DNA of 64,000 nt. Source: JBGSTR01 sp963707135 (GTDB lineage: Bacteria; Pseudomonadota; Gammaproteobacteria; Chromatiales; Chromatiaceae). Location: the NCBI GenBank assembly GCA_963707135.1, contig CAVPOY010000011.1, forward strand, positions 91,298 through 155,297. The letters are read 5' to 3'. Positions within the stretch are counted from its first letter, which is position 1; the number at the start of each line of letters is the position of its first letter. The notes under the pieces were generated by a model. The model had not been told where the DNA came from and did not search any database. It saw only the letters and a program-made list of their open reading frames with translations. Shown here piece after piece: positions 25,100 to 36,927 of this stretch. The position numbers and the translations under genes are program-made.

Positions 25100-27031
25100 T
25101 CAGCCCTCGCCGCTCGCCCCTTGGGCCTGGGCCGTACGCGTCCCCTTGGGCGTATACCAGATGGGACTGGTGTAAGCGCGATCGGTGACCTCCATGGCGG
25201 TACCCTCTGGCATGTCGATGTTGAAGAACTTCGCGTCGTAAGCCGTCCAGCGCGGTGTGGGGATCTCGATCACGCGCACGTAATAGAAGGCCGGAAGAGT
25301 CGCGTCGAACTCCGGATCTTTCCAGTAGGCGGAAAGGACGGCCGCCCCGATGTCGTTGGTGTAGGTCGCATTGGCCAGATCAACGGTGTTGCCCACCGGC
25401 TCCTTGCACCGGCCGTCGGCACCGATGCTGCGGTCTCCCGAAACGGCCACGTCGTAGATCCGCTCGCGCGTCTTGCCGTCGGCATCGAGCCATCCCTTGA
25501 TGATCTGAATACGGTCGAGATTGGCGCCGTCTGGGTCTCGCAGGGCGCGGACCATGAACCTGGGCGCCGCACCCTCGGGGCCGGGACGCAGGTCGCCGCC
25601 CATGGGTACGCCGCGGGCGTAGCCCTGTCGGGCGAAGTCGGGTCGCTGGACCTCCGGCGCCTCGAAGTCCCAGCCGGCGAAGACGCGCACCCGCAGCCGG
25701 GTTCCTGTCGTCGCGAAGACCTCGCGCCGGGCAAAGGCGTCCCAGATCGCCTCGCGCGTGTTCTCGGTTGCCCACACGGCGGCGAGACCCGAGGCGCCCA
25801 GGTCCACATCGCGGATCGAATACGCGGGGTCGACCGCACTCTCGATGAAGTAGCCGTCGCGGCGGTGCGGGGAGGGCTCGACGAAGTGGATCTTGCCGAA
25901 CCAGTTCTCCTCGCGCGTCGAGGGGATCGCGTTGTGGCTGTCGGTCGAGCCGATCATGCCGAACTTGAACGGGTTGACGCCGAGACGCGCCTCCTCGGCC
26001 AGCCCCAGCTTGAGCGCTTCGCGGGCATACTCGGTCTTGATCATCTCCGGTGTCTTGGCGACGGTGCCGGTGAGGTTCGACTTGTCCATCAGCTCGAAGT
26101 CCGCGAACTCGTCGTCTGGCGAGAGCAGCGGGTGGGCCTCGCCGGTGCCCTTCGGCTGGGTGACTTCGACGACGCGCTCGAAGCGTTGGCGCCGCTCTGC
26201 GTAGTCCTTGTCGAAGGGTTCCCCGTCGAAGGTCTCGAGCATGAACATCATTCCATTCGACAGGTTCCCGTTGTGGGGGATGGCGAATACCCTGCCGCCG
26301 GTCTTCTCTTCGTAGGCCTTGAGATAGGCCCAGAGGTCCTCCGGGTCATCGCTGTCGAAGGCCGAGAACGGCACGATCTGCCGGGCGCGCTCCCCGCCGT
26401 CGCGGAAGATGACGTTACGGTGGAGGTTGTTGCTGCCGGGGCCGGACGTCCACTCGTAGCCGATGAAGGTGGTGAAGACGCCCGGCTGGTTGTATTTCTC
26501 GGCGTTCTCGATCACGCGCTCCCAAACCCGGGACCGCATCTCGGGGCTGTCGATGGGGTCTTGCCCCTTGGCGTTGAACGCGCTCCACTCGTAGGCCGCC
26601 TTGATGCCCTCTCCCTTCCTGAAATACTCGAGCCACTTCCGCCCGTTCTCGCTCTGCTCGAGGATTGGATCGGCACGGTCGAGGTAGTCGTAGATCCCGA
26701 TGTTCTCCGCGTGGTCGGCCACGACCAGGAAATCGAGCGGACGGATCAGTTTAAAGGGCAGACCGGTCTGGCTCGTGACCGTCTCGCCGCGCGAGACGCG
26801 GTAGGCGAATTCCGGTCCCAGGGTGGCGCCGGCCAGCCCCGCGTCCGCGGACCAGGAGGTATGCAGGTGCGTATCGCCGAAGTAGACGTTCTGCGGAAAA
26901 TGCTCGTCGACGTAGGGGGAATACTTCTTACCCCTTCCCGCGTAGTCGCCTTCGTGCAGCGTGAATTCCTGCGCCTGGCACGGCAGTACCGTGAGGGTGC
27001 CGAGAATGGTGACGATCACGTATGGCTTCAT
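25100..27031 (-). CDS. DUF3604 (PHP-like) exported hydrolase, paralogue
   Basis: A 643-residue protein from ATG 27031 (GAGGAG upstream), with signal peptide 'LTVLPCQAQEF' and the motifs 'YFGDTHLHTSWSADAGLAG', 'VVADHAENIG', 'AIPHNGNLSNG' and 'IGSTDSHNA'. These form the expected PHP-like metal site. It is clearly paralogous to the neighbour at 22.9-24.9 kb, including the C-terminal 'YTSPIWYTP'. It sits between that gene and an arylsulfatase. A hydrolase working with the sulfatases on an exported substrate is plausible but unproven. Confidence 0.88.
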   Translation of the reverse strand: MKPYVIVTILGTLTVLPCQAQEFTLHEGDYAGRGKKYSPYVDEHFPQNVYFGDTHLHTSWSADAGLAGATLGPEFAYRVSRGETVTSQTGLPFKLIRPLDFLVVADHAENIGIYDYLDRADPILEQSENGRKWLEYFRKGEGIKAAYEWSAFNAKGQDPIDSPEMRSRVWERVIENAEKYNQPGVFTTFIGYEWTSGPGSNNLHRNVIFRDGGERARQIVPFSAFDSDDPEDLWAYLKAYEEKTGGRVFAIPHNGNLSNGMMFMLETFDGEPFDKDYAERRQRFERVVEVTQPKGTGEAHPLLSPDDEFADFELMDKSNLTGTVAKTPEMIKTEYAREALKLGLAEEARLGVNPFKFGMIGSTDSHNAIPSTREENWFGKIHFVEPSPHRRDGYFIESAVDPAYSIRDVDLGASGLAAVWATENTREAIWDAFARREVFATTGTRLRVRVFAGWDFEAPEVQRPDFARQGYARGVPMGGDLRPGPEGAAPRFMVRALRDPDGANLDRIQIIKGWLDADGKTRERIYDVAVSGDRSIGADGRCKEPVGNTVDLANATYTNDIGAAVLSAYWKDPEFDATLPAFYYVRVIEIPTPRWTAYDAKFFNIDMPEGTAMEVTDRAYTSPIWYTPKGTRTAQAQGASGEG

Positions 27032-27206
27032 CTTACTCCTCGATATTTCTTGGGCGGCCAATCGGATTTGATGGCCGATGGTCTTCCCGGATCGCAATCA
27101 TTCGCCGAATGGCGATTCAACGGGTTTGCGAGCCACGAGGTCCCGCCCACCGAGCGGGACCTCGCTCACTTCCGTCTAATGCGTCAGTTCAGTGCGGAGT
27201 ACGCCG

Positions 27207-28743
27207 TTAGCGACCCACCGACTGCGAGTTGATCAGCTCGCTGAAATCGCCGACCTCAAGCGACATGCTCTCCTGGCTGGGCGGGAATTCTTCGAACGTC
27301 TTTACGAACGCGGCAATCTGAGCGCCTGCGGGACCGAGGACCCAGCTTCGGTTCTCGGCCCATTCGTCGTAGCCCCGGGCATGGATGAGCCGCTCGAAGG
27401 GATCCAGCTTCAGATTGATGATGTACGGCGTCGAGAGCGTGGGCTGGGGAGCGCGGAACCACTTTTCCTGGTCCCTGAACAGCACCTTCCAGTCACCGTA
27501 GCGCATGCCGTGGAAGGTCGTCTCGGTGAAGTAGTAGAACTCCTTGCGCTTCGACTTGCCCTGGTTGAGGAGAAGGTCGCTCTGGTCATACCCGTCGAGG
27601 TGCACCTTGAAGGTCTTGTCGCCGATCTTTTTCCCCTGGAGGAGCTCGTCCTTGATGTTCGGCTCGCCGACCCACGACATCAGCGTCGGGACCCAGTCTT
27701 CCATGGTCATGAACTCGCCGGTGCTCACGCCGGCCGGGATGTGGTCCTTCCACTCGACGACCATGGGCACGCGAAAGCCGCCCTCCCAGCCGCCTGCGCC
27801 CTTTTCACCATGGAACGGTTGGTTGCCGCCGTCGGGCCACGAGTTCGAGGCGGCACCGTTGTCGGTGGAGAACATGACGATGGTGTTGTCCGCAACGCCG
27901 AGCTTCTCGATCAGATCGAGCAGTTCGCCGACATCGTCGTCCAGCTCCATCATGCCGTCGGCGTAGACGCCGTAACCGCTCTTGCCCTCGTACTCCTTGC
28001 TGAGGTTGGTGCGGTAGTGCATCCGCGTCGTGTTGTGCCAGACGAAAAACGGCTTGCCGGACTGAACGGTGTCGGTGATGAAGCGCTTCGACTGCTCCAG
28101 GACCTCCTGGTCGAGGTTTCTCTGCCGCTCCTGCCCCCAGGGACCAAGGTCCTCGATCTGCTGGGAGCCGTCCGGCCAGCGCCTTCGAGTGGATGACGCC
28201 GCGCTGCTTCAGGCCGAAGCGCGTCTGCGCCTCCTCGTCCTTCGGGAAGTCGTACTGCTCGGGATACTCACCTGCGTTGAGGTGATAGAGGATCCCAAAG
28301 AACTCGTCGAACCCGTGATTAGTCGGCAGGTGCTCGTCGCGGTCGCCCAGGTGGTTCTTGCCGAACTGCCCGGTGGCGTAGCCCAACGGCTTGAGCATCT
28401 GGGCCAGGGTCGGATCGCTGTCCTGGATGCCCTCCTTCGCGCCCGGAAGCCCGACCGTGCTCAGGCCCGCGCGCATCGGGTACTGGCCCAGGATGAAGGC
28501 CGCGCGGCCCGCGGTGCACGACGCCTGGGCGTAGTGATCCATGAAGATCATGCCCTCGTTGGCGATGCGGTCGATGTTCGGCGTCGTGCCGCCCATCATT
28601 CCACGATGGTAGGCGCTGATATTCCACATGCCGACGTCATCGCCCCAGATGATGAGGATGTTCGGCTTCTCCGCAGCGAATGCGGCAGTTGTCCATGCGG
28701 ACAGCAACAGGCATATCCACAGGATGCGCAATACGAGTTTCAT
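27207..28743 (-). pseudogene. Arylsulfatase, single frameshift
   Basis: From ATG 28743 (AAGGAGAG site) a signal peptide leads to 'PNILIIWGDDVG' and the sulfatase signature SCTAGRAAF (Cys76, to become formylglycine). The frame breaks after 'HSKALA' and resumes with 'DGSQQIEDLGPWG' through 'FVWHNTTRMHYRT', 'IVMFSTDNGA' and 'FHGEKGAGGWEGGFRVP' to the end. Deleting one C at about 28173 on the plus strand restores a protein of about 511 residues. The enzyme would cleave sulfate esters in the periplasm. No formylglycine-generating enzyme is in the window. Likely active if the frameshift is an error. Confidence 0.85.
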
Positions 28744-29068
28744 ATCTCTCTCCTTTTCATCTTGTTTTCGCGGCGATCGCACATGCCGAATCTACGTCTC
28801 GGTGATTCGCCTTGCGACTCATGGAGTGTACCGAGCTATCGCCGAACCCCTCTTCGGTGGCTCGCACTTGGCGGTCGCCGATGACGGTCTCGACCTTGGC
28901 TGGCGCCTCCCCACGGGAGGTGCCAGAAAACACCCGACGGCCGTGAGCAAGGGTCGTCGCTTGCCCAAGGTGATCGGCTGGTTGATGCTTCATCATGTCA
29001 GGCCTTCGCGCACCCCCAATCTCGATAGCCCGTCGATGCCGGGCTTGGTTAGCAACCCCTGCGTGCCT
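28744..29068. other. Intergenic region, no gene recognised
   Basis: About 325 bp between the sulfatase start and the upstream outer-membrane protein gene. Only shadow frames were seen. It should hold the leader of the sulfatase gene; no promoter could be assigned. Confidence 0.4.
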
Positions 29069-29884
29069 TCACTTCGGAAACAGCAGGACGACGTTGACTC
29101 GCACCGCCCATCCGTCCGGACCACCATCGGTGCTCGCGGCGTAATAGCGTGGTCCCGCCTGAAACTGCACCAGCTGGTCGCCGATCTTCGTCACCTTGCT
29201 CACCAGGGCGGCGACGGGTATCTGCCATTGATCGCCTTCCCAGTCATAGGTGGATTCGGTCTGCAACGTGAAGGTCCAAGCGGTCGGGGTGTTGTAGGAG
29301 ACAAAGGGCTGGATGAAGGTGCTGTTGATATCGGTGCGATCCCTCGGGCCGGCAAAGGACCAGATGTGATTCGCGAGTATGCCAATGGTCCAAGGGCCCT
29401 GTTGCACAAGCCCTACGGCGGTCGGCCCGGCACCCCATTGCTCGCTACCCAACAGATCGTCGGTCGCCGTCGGAAGCAGGAAAACGGGTCCGACTCCCCA
29501 GATCAGCCCGCCGGCGGTGGGCTCCTTGGGTGAGAAGAACAGGCTTTGCACCGTGTCCGAGAGACCGAATTGCTCTCCGGCCCCCGGAAAGATCGACCAC
29601 TGATCGACCACCGGCAGGATGGTGCGTGAGATCAGGTTCCAGTCCGGGCTGATCGAGATTGGGATCACGGGCTGAATATTCAGGGTGTAGCGGCTACCGT
29701 CGCCGTCAGGCCCGATGCCTTGCTCCCAGTTGGATTGGAAGGGCACGCTGATCAGCGAGGCAACGGGGTTGGAGAGCTCCTTGGCCAACGCCGCTGCGTC
29801 CTGGCCGTGGCACACGGTGCCATGGACGAGCAAAACGCTCGCTGCAAGCAGCAACTGGAATCTGTTGGGTGCTGTGATTGGCAT
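29069..29884 (-). CDS. Outer-membrane transporter-like protein
   Basis: From ATG 29884 the product is 271 residues with signal peptide 'LLVHGTVCHGQDA' and beta-barrel sequence: 'LSNPVASLISVPFQSNWE', 'GDGSRYTLNIQPVIPIS', 'GAGPTAVGLVQQGPW' and a C-terminal VNVVLLFPK. It belongs to the small family often annotated 'transporter' or neuromedin-U-like, found beside hydrolases in marine and sulfur bacteria. Upstream starts at 29920 and 30103 lack ribosome sites. It is placed between two sulfatases, so passage of their substrate is a reasonable guess. Confidence 0.78.
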   Translation of the reverse strand: MPITAPNRFQLLLAASVLLVHGTVCHGQDAAALAKELSNPVASLISVPFQSNWEQGIGPDGDGSRYTLNIQPVIPISISPDWNLISRTILPVVDQWSIFPGAGEQFGLSDTVQSLFFSPKEPTAGGLIWGVGPVFLLPTATDDLLGSEQWGAGPTAVGLVQQGPWTIGILANHIWSFAGPRDRTDINSTFIQPFVSYNTPTAWTFTLQTESTYDWEGDQWQIPVAALVSKVTKIGDQLVQFQAGPRYYAASTDGGPDGWAVRVNVVLLFPK

Positions 29885-29967
29885 CTTCTGCTCTGCGTCG
29901 GCTTGGGAAATGGCGAACATCCTGGTGCGGCAGGACGTGCCGACTGCATCGGCACGTCCCGAAGGGT

Positions 29968-31567
<1,600 letters not shown>

Positions 31568-31626
31568 TGGACTGGTCCTCCTCCAGTAGAAACCGGTTGC
31601 TCTTCGGCAGCTCAGCTCAAGCCAGC

Positions 31627-31699
31627 GGGATACTAGGAAATTGCGCTACGCTTAGCATGTGCAGTTTCCGAACATTTAACCGACGGGGATACTAAGAAA
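31627..31699. promoter_or_regulatory. Direct repeats between sulfatase and AraC genes
   Basis: GGGATACTAGGAAA (31627-31640) and GGGATACTAAGAAA (31686-31699) are 13/14 identical direct repeats 59 bp apart in the divergent intergenic region. The second ends one base before the araC-type ATG. Direct repeats are the usual operator form for AraC proteins, so these may be the sites for autoregulation and sulfatase control. Confidence 0.5.
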
Positions 31700-31700
31700 C

Positions 31701-32741
31701 ATGGAAACGTTGGGCGCGGGGGACGCCAACCCACCATCAAGCCCGCTGCTGCGCGTCGGGAGCTTCGCGTGCGACGATCCGAGTTTCGCCGAAGAGGCGA
31801 CCGTGCCGTGGGACAACGCGATAACGCCGCTTTCCCGGGATCCGTACAGGCACGAGAACACCTTTCTCGCCACCTCCAGGCTCATCCTGTACCGGGAGAC
31901 CTTTTCGGTTCGGACGCGGGTTCAGGGACTGTCGCCACCGAGCATGTTCGGCTTCGCCGTGCCGCTTCGGCTCGGCAGCAAGACACGTTGGTGGGGGTCA
32001 GCGCTACATGAGAAGGGGCTTCCCGCCACAATGCCGGGCGGAGTTCACGTCGAAATGTCGCCCGGGCAGCAGCACTTTGTTGCCTTGGTCGACCTCGGAC
32101 TCTTTCACGACAGCATACCGGACGAGCTGCGCGTGGCGATCGAGAAGGCGGCATGTGGGCATGTGCTTCCCGCCTCGCGTTTGGCGGTCGCCCGGCTTGG
32201 CACGACGTTCAGCGCGCTGCTAGACGGGGCAAAGGCCCACCGCCAGGCGCTCCACCACCCAAACGCCGTCCGTTGCATGGAGCAGGACCTGCTGGCGGCG
32301 TTCAGCCGCTCGTTGACGGTTCCCTTGCCAGCTCCAAGGTGTGTCGGGCGCGCCGTCCGCCAGCGCGGCCTGCAAAGGGCTATCGAGTACCTGCGAGCCA
32401 TGGATCCAGGAGCGGCCACGGTCGCTGACCTGTGCGCCGCGGCATGCGTCACCGAGCGAACCCTCCAGTACGCCTTTCGCGAGACCTTCGGCCTGAGCCC
32501 GCTCGGATTCCTTCACTTGCGGCGCTACCACGCGACGCGACGGGACCTGCTCACTGCCGACGGCAGGACCACGACAGTCAACGAGATCGCGCAGCGCAAC
32601 GGCTTCTACGAAATGGGCCGCTTTGCGGTGCGCTACAAAGCCCTCTTTGGCGAATCACCTTCGGTAACCTTGCAGCGCGATTGCGTGAGCGGCTGTCGAG
32701 GCTTTCTCTGCCCAGAGGGATTCGGTCCGCGAGGAACTTGA
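31701..32741 (+). CDS. AraC-family transcriptional regulator
   Basis: A 346-residue regulator. The C-terminal double helix-turn-helix domain (about 225-330) reads 'VADLCAAACVTERTLQYAF' and 'EIAQRNGFYEMGRFAVRYK', standard AraC spacing. The N-terminal 200 residues are an effector domain without clear similarity to the arabinose cupin. It is divergent from the arylsulfatase at 29.97-31.57 kb with the repeat pair between them. A second AraC regulator of the same overall architecture lies at 38650-39654 beside another sulfatase. Confidence 0.9.
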   Translation: METLGAGDANPPSSPLLRVGSFACDDPSFAEEATVPWDNAITPLSRDPYRHENTFLATSRLILYRETFSVRTRVQGLSPPSMFGFAVPLRLGSKTRWWGSALHEKGLPATMPGGVHVEMSPGQQHFVALVDLGLFHDSIPDELRVAIEKAACGHVLPASRLAVARLGTTFSALLDGAKAHRQALHHPNAVRCMEQDLLAAFSRSLTVPLPAPRCVGRAVRQRGLQRAIEYLRAMDPGAATVADLCAAACVTERTLQYAFRETFGLSPLGFLHLRRYHATRRDLLTADGRTTTVNEIAQRNGFYEMGRFAVRYKALFGESPSVTLQRDCVSGCRGFLCPEGFGPRGT

Positions 32742-32995
32742 TTGCCAAGCCCACGGCGGTGCCGTCTTCCATGTCTTAAGGAGAGGGCCGAGGACGTCGC
32801 TTAGACGACGCAACCGCTTCAGATTGCCGAGTTGGCGGCTCCGTGCACCTGCAAAGTGTCGGCCTGTCGCTGGTGATGGTGAATGCGATCGGCCTCTTAA
32901 ACCACAGCCGCGAAAAACTCGGACTCCAGCCCGGAAACCTCAGTGTGCCTTGTGCAGGGCACCAGCGATCCGGGCTAACCGCCAGCCGCCGCCCC

Positions 32996-34078
32996 TCACT
33001 TGCCCTCGGTGAGCAGCTTGTAGGCCACGTAGTATTTGTAGATGTTGCGCACGTAGACCACCGGCTCGCGGCTCACCACCTTGGCGGTGGCGATTTCCAC
33101 GTTGTCGAGCCAGACGTTGGGGTCGAGCCCGAGCTTCTTGGCCCGCTTGCGGGCCTTGGCGACGTTTCCCGGCCCGGCGTTATAGGCGGCGAAGCTGAAC
33201 AGGGTCTGGTCCAGGGCCGACAAGGCCGGATCGCTGTAATAGTGGTCTCGCAGGAAGCGCAGGTATCTCACGCCGGCATGGATGTTGGGCTCCTTCAGAT
33301 GAATATCCGGGATCCCGACGTTGGGGTCCTTGGCGGTCGCTGGCATCACCTGCATCACCCCGACGGCCCCCACGGGACTGCGCTTGCTCTGGTCGAGCCG
33401 GGACTCCTGATAGCCCTGGGCGGCGATCATGAGCCAGTCGAAGTCATATTTCCCCGCATAGGTTTTGAGCAGATCGGACATGCCCCTAAACCGTTCCCGA
33501 TCCTCGGCGGCCAGGGCGTTCTTGGCCCAGGTGGCGCTCTTCAGGTACTTGGCAAGCAGGATGTTCCCGAGCTTGGTTCCCTTGCGCGCCTCGGCGACAT
33601 AGCCGTCCACCAAGGCCTTGAGCTTGGGGCTGTCCTTGGGCATAGCCCACGCGATGTGCTGGTCGGCTGCCAGAATCAGGTCCTCGTGGATACGGACCTT
33701 GTCGAAGACCTGGGCGAAGAGCTTGGCCACCGGCTCGTCGGCGATGGTGGCGGGGATGATCCCGATCCCGACCATCTCGATCAGGTCGTCGTCGGTCAGG
33801 TTCTCATCCGCCTCCTCCACGGGGAAGGGCGCCTTGCCCTCCGCGACGCGCTTGGCGTTGAGTGCGATGAGGTGCTCATAGAAACTGGTGGAGGGGCGCA
33901 GGTAGACCTTGGACGCGAGCATGTCCTCCGCGGCCTTGACTTGCGGCGCCGCGGGGCCGGTCACGAGCACCTCGCGCACTTGCGTGTGGAAGGGCTCGCT
34001 GAAGTCCACCAGGGCACGGCGTCCCTCGGTCACCGTAATGGTGCCAGCGGCCAGGTCGGCGCGACCCTCCGTCAGCAT
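32996..34078 (-). pseudogene. MltF-like lytic transglycosylase, 5'-truncated
   Basis: The 360-residue frame begins inside the substrate-binding-protein-like domain (ADLAAGTITVTEGRR) and continues to a full SLT transglycosylase domain with 'AAQGYQESRLDQSKRSP' (catalytic Glu in QESR), 'GVMQVMPATA' and 'AAYNAGPGNV'. A complete MltF-type protein would have about 100 more N-terminal residues, including the signal peptide. None is visible upstream in any frame. The break lies next to the 3' end of the vapC gene at 34166. It is probably an inactive remnant created when the toxin-antitoxin pair arrived. Confidence 0.78.
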
Positions 34079-34165
34079 CGAACGTAGACGGCAATGGTGA
34101 ACATGGCGGTTCGGGCCAGCGCCACGTTAAGACTCGCGCCTCACACCAACCGACAAACGCGAGCT

Positions 34166-34573
34166 TCATCCCAACAGCTCGACCCTCGGCGTGCAGTCAA
34201 GCGCCTCTGCACGGCGGGCCAGCCGGCGGTCGAAGGTCACGAAGGCGGCGGCCCGCTGGCTACGGGCCAAATGCAGTGCGTCGGCAAGGTCCATCCCCCC
34301 ACCAAAGTGGTCCAAGGCATCGAGGACCGCGCCCCGGTCCTCGACGGTAACATGGCCAATGCCGAGCAATGCCCGCAGGACGCGCTCGATATCGGCCCGA
34401 GGCAGCTCGTAGAAGCCGCGCATGACCCATTCAAGCTCCAGCAGAACGGTGACAGTGACGAAGGACGGCTCGGACAATGCGGCCACCGCCGCCGGGCGTT
34501 GCAGAACGGCTTCTTCATCGTCCGGGTCGTCGATAAAGAAGCGGGCGAGGATGTTGGTATCCAACGACTTCAT
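34166..34573 (-). CDS. vapC: PIN-domain toxin (VapC family)
   Basis: A 135-residue PIN ribonuclease: 'SLDTNILARFF' (Asp4), the conserved Glu in 'LLELEWVM', 'DLADALHLA' and 'FVTFDRRLA' provide the acidic metal-binding residues. VapC toxins cut specific RNAs. It overlaps the upstream AbrB-type antitoxin by 4 bp (ATGA). Its 3' end lies 88 bp before the truncated transglycosylase gene. Confidence 0.9.
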   Translation of the reverse strand: MKSLDTNILARFFIDDPDDEEAVLQRPAAVAALSEPSFVTVTVLLELEWVMRGFYELPRADIERVLRALLGIGHVTVEDRGAVLDALDHFGGGMDLADALHLARSQRAAAFVTFDRRLARRAEALDCTPRVELLG

Positions 34574-34833
34574 GATCCCGGGACCCGCTCGCGTGAGAGC
34601 AGAGATGCCGGATCGAACTCGTCCAATCGGCGTGGCTTTCCACGCGATGGCGCCTTTACCAATCCCGCAAGGTCGGAGACGACCGCCTCGTGAACGGTTC
34701 GGGTGACGCGCAGCCGCAGGCCATCAGACTCCTCCGACAGCTCGAGCCTTGTCCCGGCACCTAGCCCGAGCCGCCGGCGCAGCTCCGCGGGCAGCACGAT
34801 CTGGCCCTTGGACGAGACAACCACAGTGGTCAT
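34570..34833 (-). CDS. vapB: AbrB/SpoVT-type antitoxin (VapB)
   Basis: An 87-residue protein with the N-terminal swapped-hairpin DNA-binding domain 'VVSSKGQIVLPAELRRRLG' of AbrB/MazE antitoxins and a C-terminal toxin-binding tail. It neutralises the adjacent VapC and represses its own promoter. It is coupled to vapC by a 4-bp overlap. It differs in class from the Phd-type antitoxins further right in the window. Confidence 0.9.
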   Translation of the reverse strand: MTTVVVSSKGQIVLPAELRRRLGLGAGTRLELSEESDGLRLRVTRTVHEAVVSDLAGLVKAPSRGKPRRLDEFDPASLLSRERVPGS

Positions 34834-35213
34834 GCGAGGCGCTCCCGGTAGTGCAACTAGTTCTCTGCGCCGAGGTTAGTGCGACTTACGCTGTAAGTCA
34901 AACGACCAGCCAGGCCAGGCATGCCGCGCCGGGGCGCTGCTCGCCGGCGCCGAGACGTGGACGCGAAGTCCTCCCCGAAACGGAGCAGGTACTGCGAGCA
35001 TTCTCCGAGTTGGCAGACCGCATGTCTCACCGAGACGGAGACGCTCCATCACCCCCAGTGCGAAGGTCCGTCCGCGCAATTGACATTGAACGCACCCGCA
35101 ACATGGACTTCAGCGGTCGGTGCGATCCCAGGTTCGGATTGGAGATTGGTCGGGGGTTCGCCCGGGGACCGATGCCCCGGTCGAGGCCTATGGCCGCGTC
35201 GACGGCTGGGAGC
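34834..35213. other. Intergenic region, no gene recognised
   Basis: About 380 bp between the vapB start and the decayed secreted-protein gene. It contains the vapB promoter region by position, with an AT-richer patch near 34870-34905, but no operator palindrome could be defined. Confidence 0.4.
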
Positions 35214-35771
35214 TCAGCGTGGTACCAGTGGGACGGCCACGGCGTCGGTGAAGGTGACCTTGACGGTGTCTACTTCCTCGAGGTCGCTCAGGAAGTGCTC
35301 GAGCCCTGGAGAGGCGACCGAGACCTCTCGCCAATGCCCCTCGGGATCGCGGAAGGCAATGGCCTTTTTGTAAGGGTCGACCACCAGGATTTTGACGGTC
35401 ACGGCCATTCGCTGCCCCCGACCCTGGCGTAACACCAGCGGCGGCCCAGGTCGAGCGCTGGAGCTTCGGTTCAGTCTCGTCTGCGGCGGTTGCGACCGCA
35501 TCGAGCGCGACGCTGCGGTAGTACTTGATGTCGACCTGGTCGCCGGGCTTTACCTTATCGAGATTCTCGATGCGATCCCGGGCCCTGACGGTCATCATGT
35601 TGCCCTCGGGCCCCTTGAGGGTGACATAGCGGTTGGAGGGATTGACGGGCTCGACGGTCGCGGTGGTCTTGATCAGCTCGGCCCCCTCCAGTCCCGGCGG
35701 GGCGCCGCGATCTGGGCAAGTACGGGCTAGGCCGAGGCTAATGGAACGGATGCGATCAGCGTCTTCTTCAT
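35214..35771 (-). pseudogene. Decayed paralogue of the 17.2 kb secreted protein gene
   Basis: ATG 35771 (GAGGAG site) starts a signal 'MKKTLIASVPLASA' that meets an in-frame TAG. The rest is readable in other frames: 'GLEGAELIKTTATVEPV', 'RYVTLKGPEGNMMTVRA', 'NLDKVKPGDQVDIKYYRSVA', then 'VKILVVDPYKKAIAFRDPEG' and a C-terminal VAVPLVPR. It is clearly a copy of the intact gene at 17200-17766. A stop plus at least two frameshifts make it non-functional, unlike the single-base breaks elsewhere. Confidence 0.85.
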
Positions 35772-35804
35772 GGGGGATGACTCCTCAGTGGTGGGTGGCG
35801 ATTG

Positions 35805-35821
35805 GTCTGGATCCGTCAGAC
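35805..35821. promoter_or_regulatory. Palindrome upstream of the decayed paralogue
   Basis: GTCTG-GATCCGT-CAGAC is an inverted repeat 34-50 bp upstream of the ATG, followed by an A7 tract. Its position and sequence mirror the palindrome at 17798-17816, so the regulatory element was duplicated with the gene. Confidence 0.4.
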
Positions 35822-35967
35822 GGGTTATGAAAAAAACCAGGAAACCGGGAAACCGGCGAGCCCGTGGCCACGCCTCGGCTGATCCCGCAACAACAGCGGG
35901 ACAGGAAGATCTAGGGGGTCTTGCCCCCGTCACAGCCGGCGGCTCCGCCGCTTGCCAGCCACCGGCT

Positions 35968-36766
35968 TCAGAACACGAACCTGGCCGCCAGCAGGGGCCC
36001 GCTGAAGTTGATGTTGTCGATCGGGCTGTCGGACCCGAGCTCCCAGCCGATGTAGCGGTAGGCGAGCGAGACGTCGCCCCAGTCGAACCGGTAGGCGAGC
36101 CCCGCCGAGGCCTGCCAGGTGAGGTCCGATTGGCCGGTGCCGACGTCCAGGTAATAGGGCACATACCACTTGGGATTGAGGTCGACGTGTCCTTTGACGC
36201 CAATGACGGCGTCCCACGCGCTGCCGGACCTGGAGAACGACCGGGCGCGCGCGTAGGGTCCGACGCCCAGACCCAGTCCGAAGTCGAGTTGGAGATCGAG
36301 GTAACGGGCGCCGGCAAGCAGGTCGAGGCTGGCCTCGGGGGACTGCCAGAGGGTGTATCCGCCAATGAGATCGAGCACCCAGCCCTTGGTCTTGACGCTG
36401 GCGTTGACCTTGACGTCGACGTTGGAGTCCGGTGCGACGGGGACCGGAACCTTGCCGCTGTCGTTGGCGCCGACGTTGAGATAGACGACGTCGGCGAGCA
36501 GCGACCACTTGTCCTTGCGGGCCTCGAAGGCGCCCATGAAGGCCATGTTGAGGTTGTCGATCAGGGTCTTGAAACTGACGTTGACCTCCGAGCCCCGGGC
36601 GGTCTCGCCGTTGATCCCCGCTCCCCACAAGTAGATCGTGGCAGCGTACTGCCAGTCATCACTCCGCGGCGGACTCGCCGGCCGCAACGGTCGCGGGACC
36701 GGCAATCAGTGCGCCGACGCAGAGCAGCGGCGGCAGGCTCCAATTAGGAAGGTAGCGAATCATCAT
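35968..36766 (-). pseudogene. Outer-membrane beta-barrel protein, frameshift at the signal junction
   Basis: A signal peptide (from ATG 36766 or 36763) reads 'LLCVGALIAGPATVAAGESA' in one frame. The mature barrel 'SDDWQYAATIYLWGAGINGE' to 'GPLLAARFVF' is in the next. Removing one base near 36664-36668 joins them into about 265 residues. The opening 'W.Y..TIYLWG..I.G' and the C-terminal Phe are typical of a common outer-membrane family. It is the counterpart of the barrel genes in the first sulfatase block. The single break may be a base-calling error. Confidence 0.78.
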
Positions 36767-36927
36767 TTCTCGATTCCTTCGGTTTAAGCCGGGAGACGGC
36801 GATACCCCTTGGTATCACGAAGGCGCCGCCCGCAGCGGGAATGGTTGAGAAACCGGCGGCTGACGCCGTGCTTCCGCTTGTTTCCGTTCATCTTCTTTGA
36901 CAGTTACCAGCGGTTCCTCGAAATGAA

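Noticed and set aside
22960..27232. Open frames of 645 and 703 codons on the plus strand opposite the two DUF3604 genes
   Set aside because: They are antisense frames of GC-rich genes. They have no signal, motif or ribosome site, and the minus-strand genes have clear PHP-type motifs.
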